Source: an uncultured Bacteroidales bacterium (lineage in GTDB: Bacteria > Bacteroidota > Bacteroidia > Bacteroidales > P3). Taken from it: a stretch of DNA of 37,050 nucleotides. Shown one piece after another: positions 1 through 9,479 of this stretch. The stretch lies in NCBI GenBank assembly GCA_937884485.1, contig CALGCG010000090.1, positions 1 through 37,050 of the forward strand. The letters run 5' to 3'. The position numbers and the translations under genes were made by a program. Numbering within the stretch: position 1 is the stretch's first letter; the number at the start of each line of letters is the position of its first letter. The notes under the pieces were generated by a model. The model saw only the letters and a program-made list of their open reading frames with translations, was not told the origin of the DNA and did not search any database.

Positions 1-55
1 AGCGCCTGAACGCCATCGACAACAACATGGCGCTCATCAGCACCACCGTCGGCGT
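1..55. repeat. Terminal direct repeat, left copy (circular overlap)
   Basis: These 55 bases are identical to the last 55 bases of the window. The shared stretch lies inside a coding region that is open on both sides, which is what a circular assembly with an overlap produces. It is not evidence of a physical terminal repeat in the virion. Confidence 0.95.
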
Positions 56-677
56 GGGCAAGGAAGGCAAGCAGAAGCTCAAGAGCCTCGAGGCGGAGCG
101 CCAGGCCATCCTGGAGGCATTCCCGCAACTCGGCAAGGCTCCGGAAGGCTCAGTCTCTATGGTAGACGACAACACCTTCGACATCGCGAAGATGCTCGAA
201 AGCAAGGACTACTCCCCGGAAACCATCGCGAAGCTGTTCGAGGCAAACGACTGGGACGTGTGGGATCAGGCCCTCCGGACCGGTGACCTCGACCTTTACC
301 AGGCTATGCTCGACGGCAAGCTCGGGGCGCTCCCGGAAGGCATGGCCGAAAAGATGCGCTACACCGTCGCAGGCATGCCCGAGACATCGAAGGCACTGAA
401 GCTGAACGACAAGTATTCCCGCCTGCGAGGCATCCTCGGCGAGACGCAGGGTGACCTGAAGAAGAAGGACCGCGACGAAAAGGCCGCTGCCGCCGCTGCT
501 GCATTGAATCTCGAAATCTCCAAGGCGACGGAGCATGCAAAGGCGCTTATCTCGAGCGAAGGAGAAGTCTGGGACACGCTCTCTAATAAGGAAAAGGCAA
601 ACCTCAAGAAGCACCTGAGCGACCTTCCTGCCGATATTCGTGACGAGGTCGCGTCGGCTGTCAGAGCATTGGAGTAA
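1..677 (+). CDS. DNA-ejection/internal virion protein, C-terminal part (gene crosses window ends)
   Basis: This is the C-terminal part of a 305-residue protein whose start is at 36755. Joining the ends through the 55-base overlap keeps the frame open, and the ATG at base 27 is internal. The part seen here is helical and charged, with a lysine-rich stretch followed by an alanine run (KKKDRDEK then AAAAAAA) and no catalytic motif. It lies four bases before the 630-residue gene, in the slot where P22 carries ejection protein gp20. Ejection function is inferred from position and composition; no sequence homology to gp20 was recognised. Confidence 0.8.
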   Translation, partial: RLNAIDNNMALISTTVGVGKEGKQKLKSLEAERQAILEAFPQLGKAPEGSVSMVDDNTFDIAKMLESKDYSPETIAKLFEANDWDVWDQALRTGDLDLYQAMLDGKLGALPEGMAEKMRYTVAGMPETSKALKLNDKYSRLRGILGETQGDLKKKDRDEKAAAAAAALNLEISKATEHAKALISSEGEVWDTLSNKEKANLKKHLSDLPADIRDEVASAVRALE

Positions 678-680
678 AAC

Positions 681-2573
681 ATGAGCGAAAAGAAGAACAC
701 TCCTTTTGAGAACGCCTGGGAAAAATACACCAACAAGATCACCCGAAAAAGGATGGAAAAATTTCTTCCCGGGATTGCAAGGCTTTTTTCCAGCGGAAAT
801 AAGATGCAGGCGGAACTTGAATTCAACGCGGAGATGCTTTCCGCGCTGAACGGGACCTCCTTAAATGCTAACGAGCTTGCATGGGCAGCTGCAGGGAAAG
901 TTCCGAGCAAGACTATGACGGAGATATTTTCCGACAAAACGGAAGGTAGCAACGGATCCAAAATCGCGACAAAGAAACTTATTGGAGATCTTGGCAGTGC
1001 AGCAAATTCGTTCTTCTCATCCAATCCTGACGCGTACTCCGAAGCACTGAACTACACCGAAAAGGTCAAGTCCTTTCTTGACCAGGGATACAGTGCTGAC
1101 GAAGCAAAGATGTATGCCGTCCCTGTAGAAAAGTTCAAGGCTTTCAATAAAGGGATTGATGCAAAAGCTCAGTACAAATATGCGGGAAAAGATAACGACG
1201 TTCACTCCGTTTCGCAGGATTTCCACGACCGCAGCGTAATGCCGAAAGACGACGAGATAGTCACCGGAGATCTTGTGGAAAAACAAGACGCTGACAAAAA
1301 GACTCTCGCAAAAATGTTAGGCGGTAAAACGAGCGAAATCATCGGCGACGAAGCAAATCTTGACAACCTTGAAACGTACGCAAAGGAGCTTGGCTTTGTT
1401 GATTCCGACGCTCTTCTCAGTTATCTCGTCCAAAGTTATGACAGAAGTAACCGCCTGAAAGAACAAGAAAACGACGGTCCTATAACTGCGCTTGGAAAAA
1501 ATATTTTACTGGATCAAGTGAACTCGAAATGGGACGAAGGCGTCCCCGCTTCAACTACTGATGTCGTACATGATGCAGCTTTATTTGCTCTTGAAACAGC
1601 CCCGCAAGGAAAGGCTGTCGGGATGCTTGGAAAAGTAATAAAGAACGCTGCCCCTAAATCTCGAGCAATTCTAAAAGCCGAAAACGCAATGGCTAGCCCA
1701 TGGGTGCAGTACATCGGCAGAAAATCCTATCTTCCGGCAGAGGCCGCGTTTCTTGACAACGCACTAAACGGAAAACAAGAAGGAATAGACTGGGCAGACA
1801 TCGCAGGACAAACTGCAGGAAACGCTTCGCTTGATATAGGATTGACAGGCGCTCTTAGGGGCTTGTATCGCCTACCCTTGTTTAAGGGAGCTCCCAAAAA
1901 TTTCCTTAATGGGACATTCTTGAGCGGTGACAAGAAACTGGCTCAAAACCTTGAAAAACGAGCCTACGAGATGGCGCTCGAAGCCGAAGCTGGACAGGCT
2001 GCGCACAACATTATGCTACGTTCAAATCCAGACTATAGGGCGAATTCGTTAAAAATGTATGAAGCCCTTTCCAAAAACAAGAACTTTAGGAAAGGATTCA
2101 ATCTCGGCGACGAAGCGTTTGACCGCGTTTTTAACGACGCATGGGATAGCGCTAAGCATGCCGATGCAGCTAAGGTAGGACGAGCAAGTCGTTCCTTGCG
2201 AAAGGCTTTAAAAAATATTGATACATACAAGGAAACTAAAGACTTTGAAAATGCACTACAATCTGCCGCATGGGTACAAGCTGGATACAAAGGACCGAAT
2301 CCTCTTAACCGAGTAAGAGACGGCCTTTACAATTTTAACATTGGACTTGAAAATGTGGACGCAGCGACTCAAGCGAAACTTATAAAAAAGTATGACGATT
2401 ATGCAAGGAAAAGAAAGGGCCTCGATAAGATGTTCGGTTTCTTGAAATATGAAGGAATACCAGGTCTGTTTAGATTTGGTGAAAACGTAGCAAGTGTAAA
2501 TAGAATCTACGGGCCTTTGTACGGACAAATGCTACGGGGCTTTGGGATAAAGCAAGACAATAATGAGAAATAA
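681..2573 (+). CDS. Large ejection/internal virion protein (gp16-like position)
   Basis: The product has 630 residues and no recognised enzymatic motif. It is lysine-, asparagine- and alanine-rich, largely helical, and contains a small hydrophobic/glycine-rich stretch around residues 375-400. Its length and position, last of the ejection genes and before the tailspike, match P22 gp16 (609 residues), which enters the cell with the DNA. The start ATG at 681 has GGAG a few bases upstream inside the preceding gene. The gene is visibly richer in A and T and in AAA/AAT/CTT-type codons than the genes before it, which suggests a separate origin. A hairpin terminator follows the stop. Function is inferred from synteny. 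Confidence 0.75.
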   Translation: MSEKKNTPFENAWEKYTNKITRKRMEKFLPGIARLFSSGNKMQAELEFNAEMLSALNGTSLNANELAWAAAGKVPSKTMTEIFSDKTEGSNGSKIATKKLIGDLGSAANSFFSSNPDAYSEALNYTEKVKSFLDQGYSADEAKMYAVPVEKFKAFNKGIDAKAQYKYAGKDNDVHSVSQDFHDRSVMPKDDEIVTGDLVEKQDADKKTLAKMLGGKTSEIIGDEANLDNLETYAKELGFVDSDALLSYLVQSYDRSNRLKEQENDGPITALGKNILLDQVNSKWDEGVPASTTDVVHDAALFALETAPQGKAVGMLGKVIKNAAPKSRAILKAENAMASPWVQYIGRKSYLPAEAAFLDNALNGKQEGIDWADIAGQTAGNASLDIGLTGALRGLYRLPLFKGAPKNFLNGTFLSGDKKLAQNLEKRAYEMALEAEAGQAAHNIMLRSNPDYRANSLKMYEALSKNKNFRKGFNLGDEAFDRVFNDAWDSAKHADAAKVGRASRSLRKALKNIDTYKETKDFENALQSAAWVQAGYKGPNPLNRVRDGLYNFNIGLENVDAATQAKLIKKYDDYARKRKGLDKMFGFLKYEGIPGLFRFGENVASVNRIYGPLYGQMLRGFGIKQDNNEK

Positions 2574-2578
2574 AAAAA

Positions 2579-2610
2579 TTTCCCCATGATTTTATCGTGG
2601 GGAATTTTTC
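2579..2610 (+). terminator. Rho-independent terminator after the ejection gene cluster
   Basis: TTCCCCATGA pairs with TCGTGGGGAA around a five-base loop, a 10-bp stem with one G-T pair, and is followed by five T. An A run on the left side makes it plausible in both directions. Confidence 0.8.
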
Positions 2611-2752
2611 AAAGGAAACTTCTAGATGTTGTTTGCAACAAAAATGAAGATAAAAATCCATAAGATGGCATATCCAACGGGATCTGAATCATACATAATC
2701 TTATCCTCCGCTTCGTTGTTCCTTCAATAAATATACACAAAAATGCCGGAAA

Positions 2753-2775
2753 GTGCAACACTTTTCTGTACCCTT
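2753..2775 (+). promoter_or_regulatory. Late promoter-like motif before the tailspike
   Basis: GTGCAAC, nine bases, then TACCCTT, lying between the terminator at 2579-2610 and the tailspike start at 2783. It matches the spacing of the sites at 23567, 27354, 30165 and 35326. A related TTGCAAC with an A-rich tract downstream occurs near 2632. Promoter activity is inferred. Confidence 0.35.
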
Positions 2776-2782
2776 TCTGTGT

Positions 2783-5101
2783 ATGCAGACATTTTTCAAC
2801 CCGACAACCCCGTTTTTCGATGCCGAGGGGCACCCCATGGTAGGCGCCAGGGTGTCTTTTTTGGACCTCTCGACCAATGCAAGCCTCATCGAGCTCACCG
2901 ACAGCGAGGGGACGCCCCTCCCCAACCCCCTATTCACGGGCAGCGACGGCCGCCTGAGGCTCGAAAACGGGAACGGGGCCCCTGCTGTCCCCTGCATCGC
3001 CGACGGACTCTCCTACAAGGTCGTGGTGGCCAAGAGGACGGGAGTCGAGCCCATCTTTATGGGCGGAATCCTCCAGAACCCGGAGGAACTGTACGAGGAA
3101 CCGTTCATCGCGTTCGTCGTGACCGCCATGGGCGGTTCGGGAAATGGAGCCGACACGGCAATAGTCGGGAGCGTCGCCGACGTGCGCCTCGCCGACAAGA
3201 GCCTGGGTGCCGTAGTCTGCTCCGGCTACTACGAGGCTGGCGACTGCCCCGCACGCGTGTTCACGTGGGTGGAATCGCAGGAGCCGCCACAGGACAACGG
3301 CATCAACATTTTGAGGAATCCGGAAGACAACACCGGTTACTGGCAGATGTCGGACCCTCCGGCAGGCACGTGGGACGTCCGAATGGCGGGCCTCGTCCAC
3401 AACACCAGTTCTACCGTCGCTGACAGGAACTCGCAGCTTCTTGAAAGCCTTCTTGTCATCATAAGAGAGGCTTACAACTCGGACAAGTATGGAGCCTCGA
3501 GAATATACTTCCCTACCGGCATGTGGGGACTGTCGTCAGGTTTTTCGTCGAACTCGATGGTTGTCTTCGGGAAAGACGCGCACTTAGTGTTCATCGGAAA
3601 TAACGCCAAAACTGTAAATTTTTCCGGCGGTATCGAAGCCGTCGCAGATTACATTTTCAATACGCCAGATGGCGGCCGTTTGTCTATCACATGCGGCCAG
3701 GGAGCATTCCGCAGCAAGTGGCTCGGGACATCCGCGATTAACTCGCTACAGGTTGCTGACACGTATATTATCGACGAAGATGCACTGCGAAGTCATTCCT
3801 CCGCAGGGGCCAAACGTGTCGTGGTAGAGGTACCGCTCAACGGTACGGTAGAATTTTCGGATTGCGAAATCGATTGCCGCGGCAAGCTTCCGGCATCCTA
3901 TGCGCACTCGTTTACGAACTGCAGGTTCACAGACAGGTTTTTTGCGACACCATCCAGCATTGACATGCGCCTGCTATCACTTTCAGGATGCATTCTCGAT
4001 ATCGACGATTTTGCATCCGTCAGTAACTGGGCTTATGCAAAATTGAAGAACGGCGAAGGAGTACTCGACTTTCAGGGGAAATATTGCGCAAGCTTCACGC
4101 TTGAAGCGTCTTCCATAAATTCGTCGTACTACATTCTCAACGGACAATTCGGCACATTCACGTTCCGTTCGTTCTTCTCGGAAGAAGCGGCAAACCACCT
4201 GTTGCTGTTCAACTGCCGAATAAACGAACTTAACGGAGACATGCTATGGAACAGTCTCGAAATAGAGGAATCAATCTGTTCGATAGGCAGAAGCAAATGC
4301 GTCCATGCCGACGGCTCTGTTCCTGTATACCCCGACCACGATGGGCTTACGGTAAAAAGCGCGATATCGGTACGCGGTAGCAGGTTACAAGGTAAAAATG
4401 GTGTCTGTATCGGGTGTAACGGCAATACCTATATGCCGCAATCGATTGAAGTTTTCGATTCCATCCTGACAGGCAGTGTTTACGGAACGATTTCCGTCAG
4501 AGCCTACGGTTCCTATTTCTCCGGGCTTCTGAAACAGTGGGGCTTAAATGGAGAAGGACTGTTCGTCGTTGCCGACTGCGAATTCGTAGATCAGGGACGC
4601 GCCGAAACAAACGGCAAAAACGCGATGGTCGTGAATAACTCGTTCGACGGTGCTGCAGACGGATTTACCGGGAGCTATCTTACTTCATGTACGTATGGTG
4701 GCAACGTCGGCAACTGCCTGCAGAAAAGAACCATTCTAGATGCGAACGAATTACTAGCCGCCAGTTACAGAGATGCTAGCTATGGCGTCGTGTTATCCTT
4801 CAAAGACGGAAACGATGTCCCGTTAAAACTGTGGGCAATCGGTCCGGCGAAAATAAAGGTGACCATTAAAGTGACCGTCGCCTATACCGCAACCCAGGGC
4901 CTCAAATACATCGACATTGCAGCTACGGCCATCTACGCTACCGAAGATGCAATAAATTTCAAACTGCCAAAAGTCAACAGCAATATGGTTTCGGCCCCTG
5001 ATTCGCAGAACAACCTGTACATAGCTGTTCCATCAGGCATTGACTATTTTAGTGGGTCCGATGTAAAATCGATAATTGTCGAAGCTGAGGTAATAGACTA
5101 G
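2783..5101 (+). CDS. Tailspike / receptor-binding protein with beta-helix-like body
   Basis: The ATG at 2783 gives 772 residues; an in-frame GTG at 2753 would add ten, but neither has a clear Shine-Dalgarno site. The N-terminal ~100 residues (NPTTPFFDAEGHPMVGA, then a 'TGSDGRLRLENG' segment) resemble virion-anchoring domains of podovirus tail fibres. From about residue 250 to 650 there are short irregular repeats rich in N, S, G and beta-forming residues, including a run of cysteine-containing turns, as in right-handed beta-helix tailspikes. The C-terminus is a beta-rich domain. It follows the ejection genes, where P22 has its tailspike. No catalytic pair was identified, so depolymerase activity is only possible. 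Confidence 0.8.
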   Translation: MQTFFNPTTPFFDAEGHPMVGARVSFLDLSTNASLIELTDSEGTPLPNPLFTGSDGRLRLENGNGAPAVPCIADGLSYKVVVAKRTGVEPIFMGGILQNPEELYEEPFIAFVVTAMGGSGNGADTAIVGSVADVRLADKSLGAVVCSGYYEAGDCPARVFTWVESQEPPQDNGINILRNPEDNTGYWQMSDPPAGTWDVRMAGLVHNTSSTVADRNSQLLESLLVIIREAYNSDKYGASRIYFPTGMWGLSSGFSSNSMVVFGKDAHLVFIGNNAKTVNFSGGIEAVADYIFNTPDGGRLSITCGQGAFRSKWLGTSAINSLQVADTYIIDEDALRSHSSAGAKRVVVEVPLNGTVEFSDCEIDCRGKLPASYAHSFTNCRFTDRFFATPSSIDMRLLSLSGCILDIDDFASVSNWAYAKLKNGEGVLDFQGKYCASFTLEASSINSSYYILNGQFGTFTFRSFFSEEAANHLLLFNCRINELNGDMLWNSLEIEESICSIGRSKCVHADGSVPVYPDHDGLTVKSAISVRGSRLQGKNGVCIGCNGNTYMPQSIEVFDSILTGSVYGTISVRAYGSYFSGLLKQWGLNGEGLFVVADCEFVDQGRAETNGKNAMVVNNSFDGAADGFTGSYLTSCTYGGNVGNCLQKRTILDANELLAASYRDASYGVVLSFKDGNDVPLKLWAIGPAKIKVTIKVTVAYTATQGLKYIDIAATAIYATEDAINFKLPKVNSNMVSAPDSQNNLYIAVPSGIDYFSGSDVKSIIVEAEVID

Positions 5102-5116
5102 AAGGACACATTTTAT

Positions 5117-7606
5117 ATGGCTGCACAACTCTCCCCTTCCCCGACACTTCACTTTTACGGCACCGACGGCAAGCCGCTCGCTGGCGGTTTCCTCATCACG
5201 TACGATTACGTGACATCGCATCAAATCGCCACATGGGCAAACGCTGACATGTCGGCTCTTAATCCGTGTCAGATACAGCTCGACGCGAATGGCGAGCCCT
5301 CTCAGAACGGGGTTCCCGTGAAAGTGTTCCTGGAGGAAGGGCGCAGGTACAAGTTCCGCTGGTTCGACAGCGAGATGAACCCTGTCGGTTGCGCCCAGCC
5401 GGTTCAGACCGCATCCGTCCACTACGGCGACAACAACGTGTTCAACTACTATGCCGATGTGCAGGGGACTGACGACGAGATCGAGGTCACCCCCAGCACC
5501 GATCCGGAAACTGGGATAAGAAGTTTCTTTGTAGGCCTCGCAAGCTCTGTCAAGCAAGCCATCGAAAACCTGGTTTCCGGGCTTCTTGCCGCAAAGACGG
5601 AAGTCTTGCCGGGCCGAAACATCGATATCGACGAAGATACAGCAGAGGACGGACACACGGTCTATACCGTGAACGGCGTAGAAAGCGTCCCGAATGTCGA
5701 AATCATAAGCCCGGAGGGGACTCTGGATATCAGCGAGGAAACGGATCCCCGGACGAACACCAAGACATTTGAAATCGACGTGAAGAAGGCTTCCGGGGAA
5801 GACTTCTGGGGACACTTCCTGAACGCAGGCCAATGGAAAGAGGTGACGACTGCCGAGACGGTTCTTGACACGCCACAGAAGGTTCAGGGCGAAGGGAACA
5901 TATCGATGCCGCTCCCCGCCGGCATATACGATTTCAAGATAGAGCTTGCAGGCTGTTTCGAACAACAGCAGATATCGACAACGTACCAAAAGTACGACCT
6001 GAAAATCAAGTACGGAAACCGTGAACTGCGCGCGCAATCCTTCCTTTTCGACAGTTCGATTCCCGATTTCCAGACGTTCTGGTGCGGTTCCGTCGTAAAG
6101 CTCGAAGAACCAGGCAACGTTACATTCACGCTCAGGTGCATGGAACAAAGCGGCTCCATGATGGCCAAGGTCTCGCACCTATTTGTCCATGCAATCGGTG
6201 GCATTTCCGGAGGCGGAGGCGGAACAGAATATTCCGCTGGTGCCGGTATCGACATCGACGAAGACAAGACTTCCGTAAAGGTCAAGGAAGGCGGAGGCCT
6301 TGCCATCGACGAAGACACCAACGAACTTGAAATCAACCCCGATTCCGATGTCGGCGAGGTCGTCGAGGAAGTCCAGAAAATCACCGAAGACCTCGACAAG
6401 AAGCTGACGGTGAACTTCGATATGCCCGGAATTTCCGCCATGTTCGATTTTGCTGATTCAAACGTAACGACCCTATCCAATGGTGCGACGATGCTCTGCC
6501 AGGCGTTTACCGTCCCTATCAACAACAAGATTAGGGTTGTCGCCGCTGGTCAGGAAGACGCGACGTTACTCGGAATCTATGCCAAACAGGGATACGGCAG
6601 CAAAATAATGCTGGCCCTTTACGCATTCGAGTTCCCGGACGAGGAACATCCCTACGGCACAACTGACTATGTTGGAGATACTGGCCCCGTGAGCGTTGCC
6701 AGCGGCCTGAACCAGTTCCCGCTGAAGAATATAAACCCGAACGTCGCCGAACTCGAAAGCGACAAGGTGTATTACGCCTGTCTTTATCTGCCGTCCCAAC
6801 ATTCCCAGGGATTGCTTCTTGCTGGTTGCCCGGGCTATGGCAGCAATACGGTAAACGCGATTCCGAGGTTTACGGTCGGCGTGGAGAATATCCTGAACAA
6901 CGGCTCCGAAATCAGCATGAGCGACCCGACAAGCGGACTTTACTACAACGACGGGAATGGCAACTACTACATCGGACCCTGGAGCGGTGGGTACAACGAA
7001 AGACCCTCCGTGCCCAGATTCTTCCTGCAAATACGTAACGGAGAAGTTGCCGTACCGGAAGAAACAGGGCCTTTCGACGTGGTGGACAACTTCACACTGA
7101 AGGCTACATCTACCGTTCAGACGATTTTCGGCAATTCCCTTACTCCGGCAAATTCGGGCATGGTATTCCAGGCGGTAACGCCCAAAGAGGATGTCTCGAT
7201 TAAGAAATGGGTGGTGCTGGACACAAACCCGAACGACTATTCCAGATTCGGCGGCGACGTTTACAGTTCCGATTTCGTAACGCGGCTTTCAAGCAGGGAT
7301 AATTGCTCTGTAAATGTCACGCAATACGGGACCATTGGCGGCGTTACGCTCTATGCGCACGAATACACGCCGGGCACGCCTGTAAACTTGACGGCAAACA
7401 CGACATACCGTTTCCCGTCTTGCAGCGTGGCCGGGGCACTCTCTGCCGTTGTGGTTCAATACGATACACCGGCAGTGGAAAAGACGCTCCACCTTTTCGA
7501 AAGCGCATACAACGTCAACCCATGGGCGAACTATGTCCGTGCAAACGATGTCCAGGGACCGTACCTGAAGGTAGTTGATACAGATGACAACGAATACGTA
7601 ATCTAG
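5117..7606 (+). CDS. Tail fibre / receptor-binding protein
   Basis: The product has 829 residues. The N-terminus (PTLHFYGTDGKPLAGGFLIT) is the anchor-type opening common in podovirus fibres and parallels the tailspike N-terminus. Residues ~170-430 contain repeated fibre segments of the form 'aGxxIDIDEDxx' (PGRNIDIDED, GAGIDIDEDK, GGLAIDEDTN) separated by a Gly-rich hinge and an acidic helical stretch likely to trimerise. The C-terminal ~400 residues are beta-rich and may carry the receptor-binding head. GAAGGA upstream of ATG 5117 is the likely ribosome site, and it lies 15 bases after the tailspike stop. Two adjacent adhesins suggest a composite or branched tail. Confidence 0.8.
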   Translation: MAAQLSPSPTLHFYGTDGKPLAGGFLITYDYVTSHQIATWANADMSALNPCQIQLDANGEPSQNGVPVKVFLEEGRRYKFRWFDSEMNPVGCAQPVQTASVHYGDNNVFNYYADVQGTDDEIEVTPSTDPETGIRSFFVGLASSVKQAIENLVSGLLAAKTEVLPGRNIDIDEDTAEDGHTVYTVNGVESVPNVEIISPEGTLDISEETDPRTNTKTFEIDVKKASGEDFWGHFLNAGQWKEVTTAETVLDTPQKVQGEGNISMPLPAGIYDFKIELAGCFEQQQISTTYQKYDLKIKYGNRELRAQSFLFDSSIPDFQTFWCGSVVKLEEPGNVTFTLRCMEQSGSMMAKVSHLFVHAIGGISGGGGGTEYSAGAGIDIDEDKTSVKVKEGGGLAIDEDTNELEINPDSDVGEVVEEVQKITEDLDKKLTVNFDMPGISAMFDFADSNVTTLSNGATMLCQAFTVPINNKIRVVAAGQEDATLLGIYAKQGYGSKIMLALYAFEFPDEEHPYGTTDYVGDTGPVSVASGLNQFPLKNINPNVAELESDKVYYACLYLPSQHSQGLLLAGCPGYGSNTVNAIPRFTVGVENILNNGSEISMSDPTSGLYYNDGNGNYYIGPWSGGYNERPSVPRFFLQIRNGEVAVPEETGPFDVVDNFTLKATSTVQTIFGNSLTPANSGMVFQAVTPKEDVSIKKWVVLDTNPNDYSRFGGDVYSSDFVTRLSSRDNCSVNVTQYGTIGGVTLYAHEYTPGTPVNLTANTTYRFPSCSVAGALSAVVVQYDTPAVEKTLHLFESAYNVNPWANYVRANDVQGPYLKVVDTDDNEYVI

Positions 7607-7614
7607 GAGGAACC

Positions 7615-8328
7615 ATGAGCTTCATAAAGAAAATACTCGCGAACGTACGACAGAACCTGAGCGAGGAAGAAAAAAGCTTAGCCCGCGAAAATATCGGTGC
7701 GCAGCAGATGATTCTCGATTCTTCCAAATCGACTGAAGTAGAGGGCCCCCTCTCATTCGGCGATTACGTAGCCACAGATTTTGGAGCAGGATTTAGTCGC
7801 GATCCGGAAACCGGACACGTGTCGTTCGATATAGCAAAGACGGCTCGCAGATTACCAGAAATTATCGCTGGCAAAAACATATCAATCGAGCGTCTCGGAA
7901 TTATTGGCAAGGCTCAATACAGGATTTCTGCTGAGTTTCCCGAGCGTTTTTCCACGGGAGTCGACGTATCGAGTCCGGGTCAAACAACTACGCTATTCTC
8001 AGTCGAAGATTACGATTTTTCCGTTTTGAGCAACTTGTCCTCCGTTTCAATTCGTATCACGAACAACTCGGAAAACGACATGTCTGTAAAAGGCTTTGTC
8101 ATCAAGGACTACCAGAACATGTCGAACATAGAAAGATACAACGATATCGATTTTACGGTAAGACACGGCGAAACAAAACACTTTTCTTCCATAACGCAAT
8201 ACGAGCTGGCTTCAAACAATAACGGACGAATGGAATTCTCGCTTTGGTTCACAGACTGGGTTCTAAGATTCGTTATGCGAAAGACTGGTACGTGCGTTCT
8301 TGATATTCTAGTAGAACCTTTTACCTAA
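7615..8328 (+). CDS. Small tail-fibre-associated protein
   Basis: The 237-residue product begins with a helical segment ending in 'LSEEEKSLARENIGAQQ', the 'xxEEqkxxARxNIGA' motif often found before fibre shafts. Residues ~80-105 repeat the 'aGKNISIE' fibre pattern seen in the preceding gene. The rest is beta-rich with no enzymatic signature. A strong ribosome site (AGGAGG) precedes the ATG, eight bases after the 829-residue fibre gene. It is most likely a secondary fibre or fibre tip; a fibre chaperone is a less likely alternative. Confidence 0.65.
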   Translation: MSFIKKILANVRQNLSEEEKSLARENIGAQQMILDSSKSTEVEGPLSFGDYVATDFGAGFSRDPETGHVSFDIAKTARRLPEIIAGKNISIERLGIIGKAQYRISAEFPERFSTGVDVSSPGQTTTLFSVEDYDFSVLSNLSSVSIRITNNSENDMSVKGFVIKDYQNMSNIERYNDIDFTVRHGETKHFSSITQYELASNNNGRMEFSLWFTDWVLRFVMRKTGTCVLDILVEPFT

Positions 8329-8353
8329 ATCACCGTAGCATTCGTAAATAACT

Positions 8354-8620
8354 ATGGAAACGCTTTCTATTTTCGAAAACATCGGCAACGTTCTCGGCTA
8401 CCCTGCCATGTTGCTCGTATTCTGGCTCTTCATCCGCATCAAGGACCTAGAAAAAAGGATGAACGAAGGAAACGACAGATTCGACAAGATCGAAGACGGC
8501 ATGGACAAGATTGAAAACAGCATGAGCGAAATCAAGCACCAACTCGGTGTGATACAGGGACAGCTGTCGATGATTACGCGTAGTTGCCCGACTCACACGC
8601 CGGAAAAGGGGCCGCTGTGA
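8354..8620 (+). CDS. Holin-like small membrane protein (XhlA-type architecture)
   Basis: The 88-residue product has one membrane segment at about residues 14-28 (GYPAMLLVFWLFI), then a charged heptad-patterned coiled coil (residues ~30-75). This is the architecture of hemolysin XhlA-type lysis proteins. It sits two genes before the endolysin, and its stop overlaps the GTG start of the next gene. No good Shine-Dalgarno site precedes the ATG at 8354, so expression may be low or coupled to upstream translation. A spanin-like role is possible but less likely, since there is no signal peptide or lipobox. Confidence 0.65.
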   Translation: METLSIFENIGNVLGYPAMLLVFWLFIRIKDLEKRMNEGNDRFDKIEDGMDKIENSMSEIKHQLGVIQGQLSMITRSCPTHTPEKGPL

Positions 8621-9078
8621 AGGTCTACTCCATCACCACATCGCCCGCTCCGCTAAAGGTGACGCCCATCGGCAACCGCCTCTACCGCGTGGCCGAGGAC
8701 GTAACGATTCGCGTGAGCACGAGCGAAGGCGTGTGGGTATTCCGATTCTTCAAGGGGTTCATGACGAACTTCCGCAGCGGCGGGGTGCTTGTCGATTCTT
8801 TCATCGACCAGATCGGCGACGAGAAGAAGTCGCTCGTCTACCTCGTCCACGATGCGATATACACGCCATGCCTCGCGCTCGGTTTTGAGCATCCCGTGTC
8901 GCGCCTGCTTGGCGACCAGTTCCTCCGTGCAGGCCTGCGATGGGCAAAGATGGGATCCTTCAAGGCGGCATGCGTCTACAACTCGGTGCGCATTTTCGGA
9001 ACTTCTGCATACGAAGAGGACGATGCGCTCACGAGCACCAATTCAAGGTTGTTTACATTCGAGTGGAGGGATAGATGA
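8617..9078 (+). CDS. DUF1353-like phage protein
   Basis: The GTG at 8617 overlaps the previous stop (GTGA), giving 153 residues; an upstream in-frame ATG at 8584 would lie deep inside the holin-like gene. The protein resembles DUF1353, small phage proteins usually beside lysis genes: a hydrophobic core 'FKGFMTNFRSGG', then 'LVHDAIYT', then a C-terminal 'VYNSVRIFGTSAY'. The conserved-looking H and D in LVHDAIY could be functional. Its stop overlaps the endolysin ATG (ATGA), giving a tightly coupled lysis cassette. The biochemical role of the family is not known to me. Confidence 0.65.
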   Translation: MKVYSITTSPAPLKVTPIGNRLYRVAEDVTIRVSTSEGVWVFRFFKGFMTNFRSGGVLVDSFIDQIGDEKKSLVYLVHDAIYTPCLALGFEHPVSRLLGDQFLRAGLRWAKMGSFKAACVYNSVRIFGTSAYEEDDALTSTNSRLFTFEWRDR

Positions 9079-9479
9079 CACTGTCAGAATATGCACTAAA
9101 GTTCGTTGGCCGGCCGTACGTTTGGGGAGGTGACGGTTCTGGCAAATGCGGCGGCGGTTTCGACTGCTCCGGCCTTGTCCTTGAGTGTCTGTGGGCTCTC
9201 GGACTATACGACGGCAAGGACGTGACCGCACAGGGGCTTCACGACACGCTTTGCAAGAAGGGTTGGAAGAATGTGCCGAAGGACTTCGTTTTCGACGGAG
9301 ACATTCTTTTTTTCGGCAAGGCCGTAGACAAGATTACGCACACGGCAATCGCCATAGACAACAATCTGATGGTAGAGGCGTACGGAACAAGTAAATGTAC
9401 CACGCCATCAAACTCCACTGGCAAGGTGCACGTGCGGCCCATTCGTGCAAACATCGTGGCGGCACTTAGAGCGTATTAG
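9075..9479 (+). CDS. Endolysin, NlpC/P60 cysteine peptidase
   Basis: The 134-residue protein is a single NlpC/P60 domain that would cleave peptide bonds in peptidoglycan stem peptides. The core 'FDCSGLV' gives catalytic Cys31, and 'ITHTAIAI' gives His89; the third polar residue may be Glu101 in 'MVEAYG'. The N-terminal 'YVWGGDG' before the Cys is typical. No signal peptide or cell-wall-binding domain is present, so release would rely on the holin-like protein. The start overlaps the DUF1353-like stop. The end overlaps the 3' end of the opposing lipoprotein gene by a few bases, and no terminator lies between them. Confidence 0.88.
   Translation: MTLSEYALKFVGRPYVWGGDGSGKCGGGFDCSGLVLECLWALGLYDGKDVTAQGLHDTLCKKGWKNVPKDFVFDGDILFFGKAVDKITHTAIAIDNNLMVEAYGTSKCTTPSNSTGKVHVRPIRANIVAALRAY

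Noticed and set aside
1..55. Physical terminal repeat of the virion DNA
   Set aside because: The repeat is inside a coding gene and exactly what an assembler leaves on a circular contig; P22-like phages have permuted ends.
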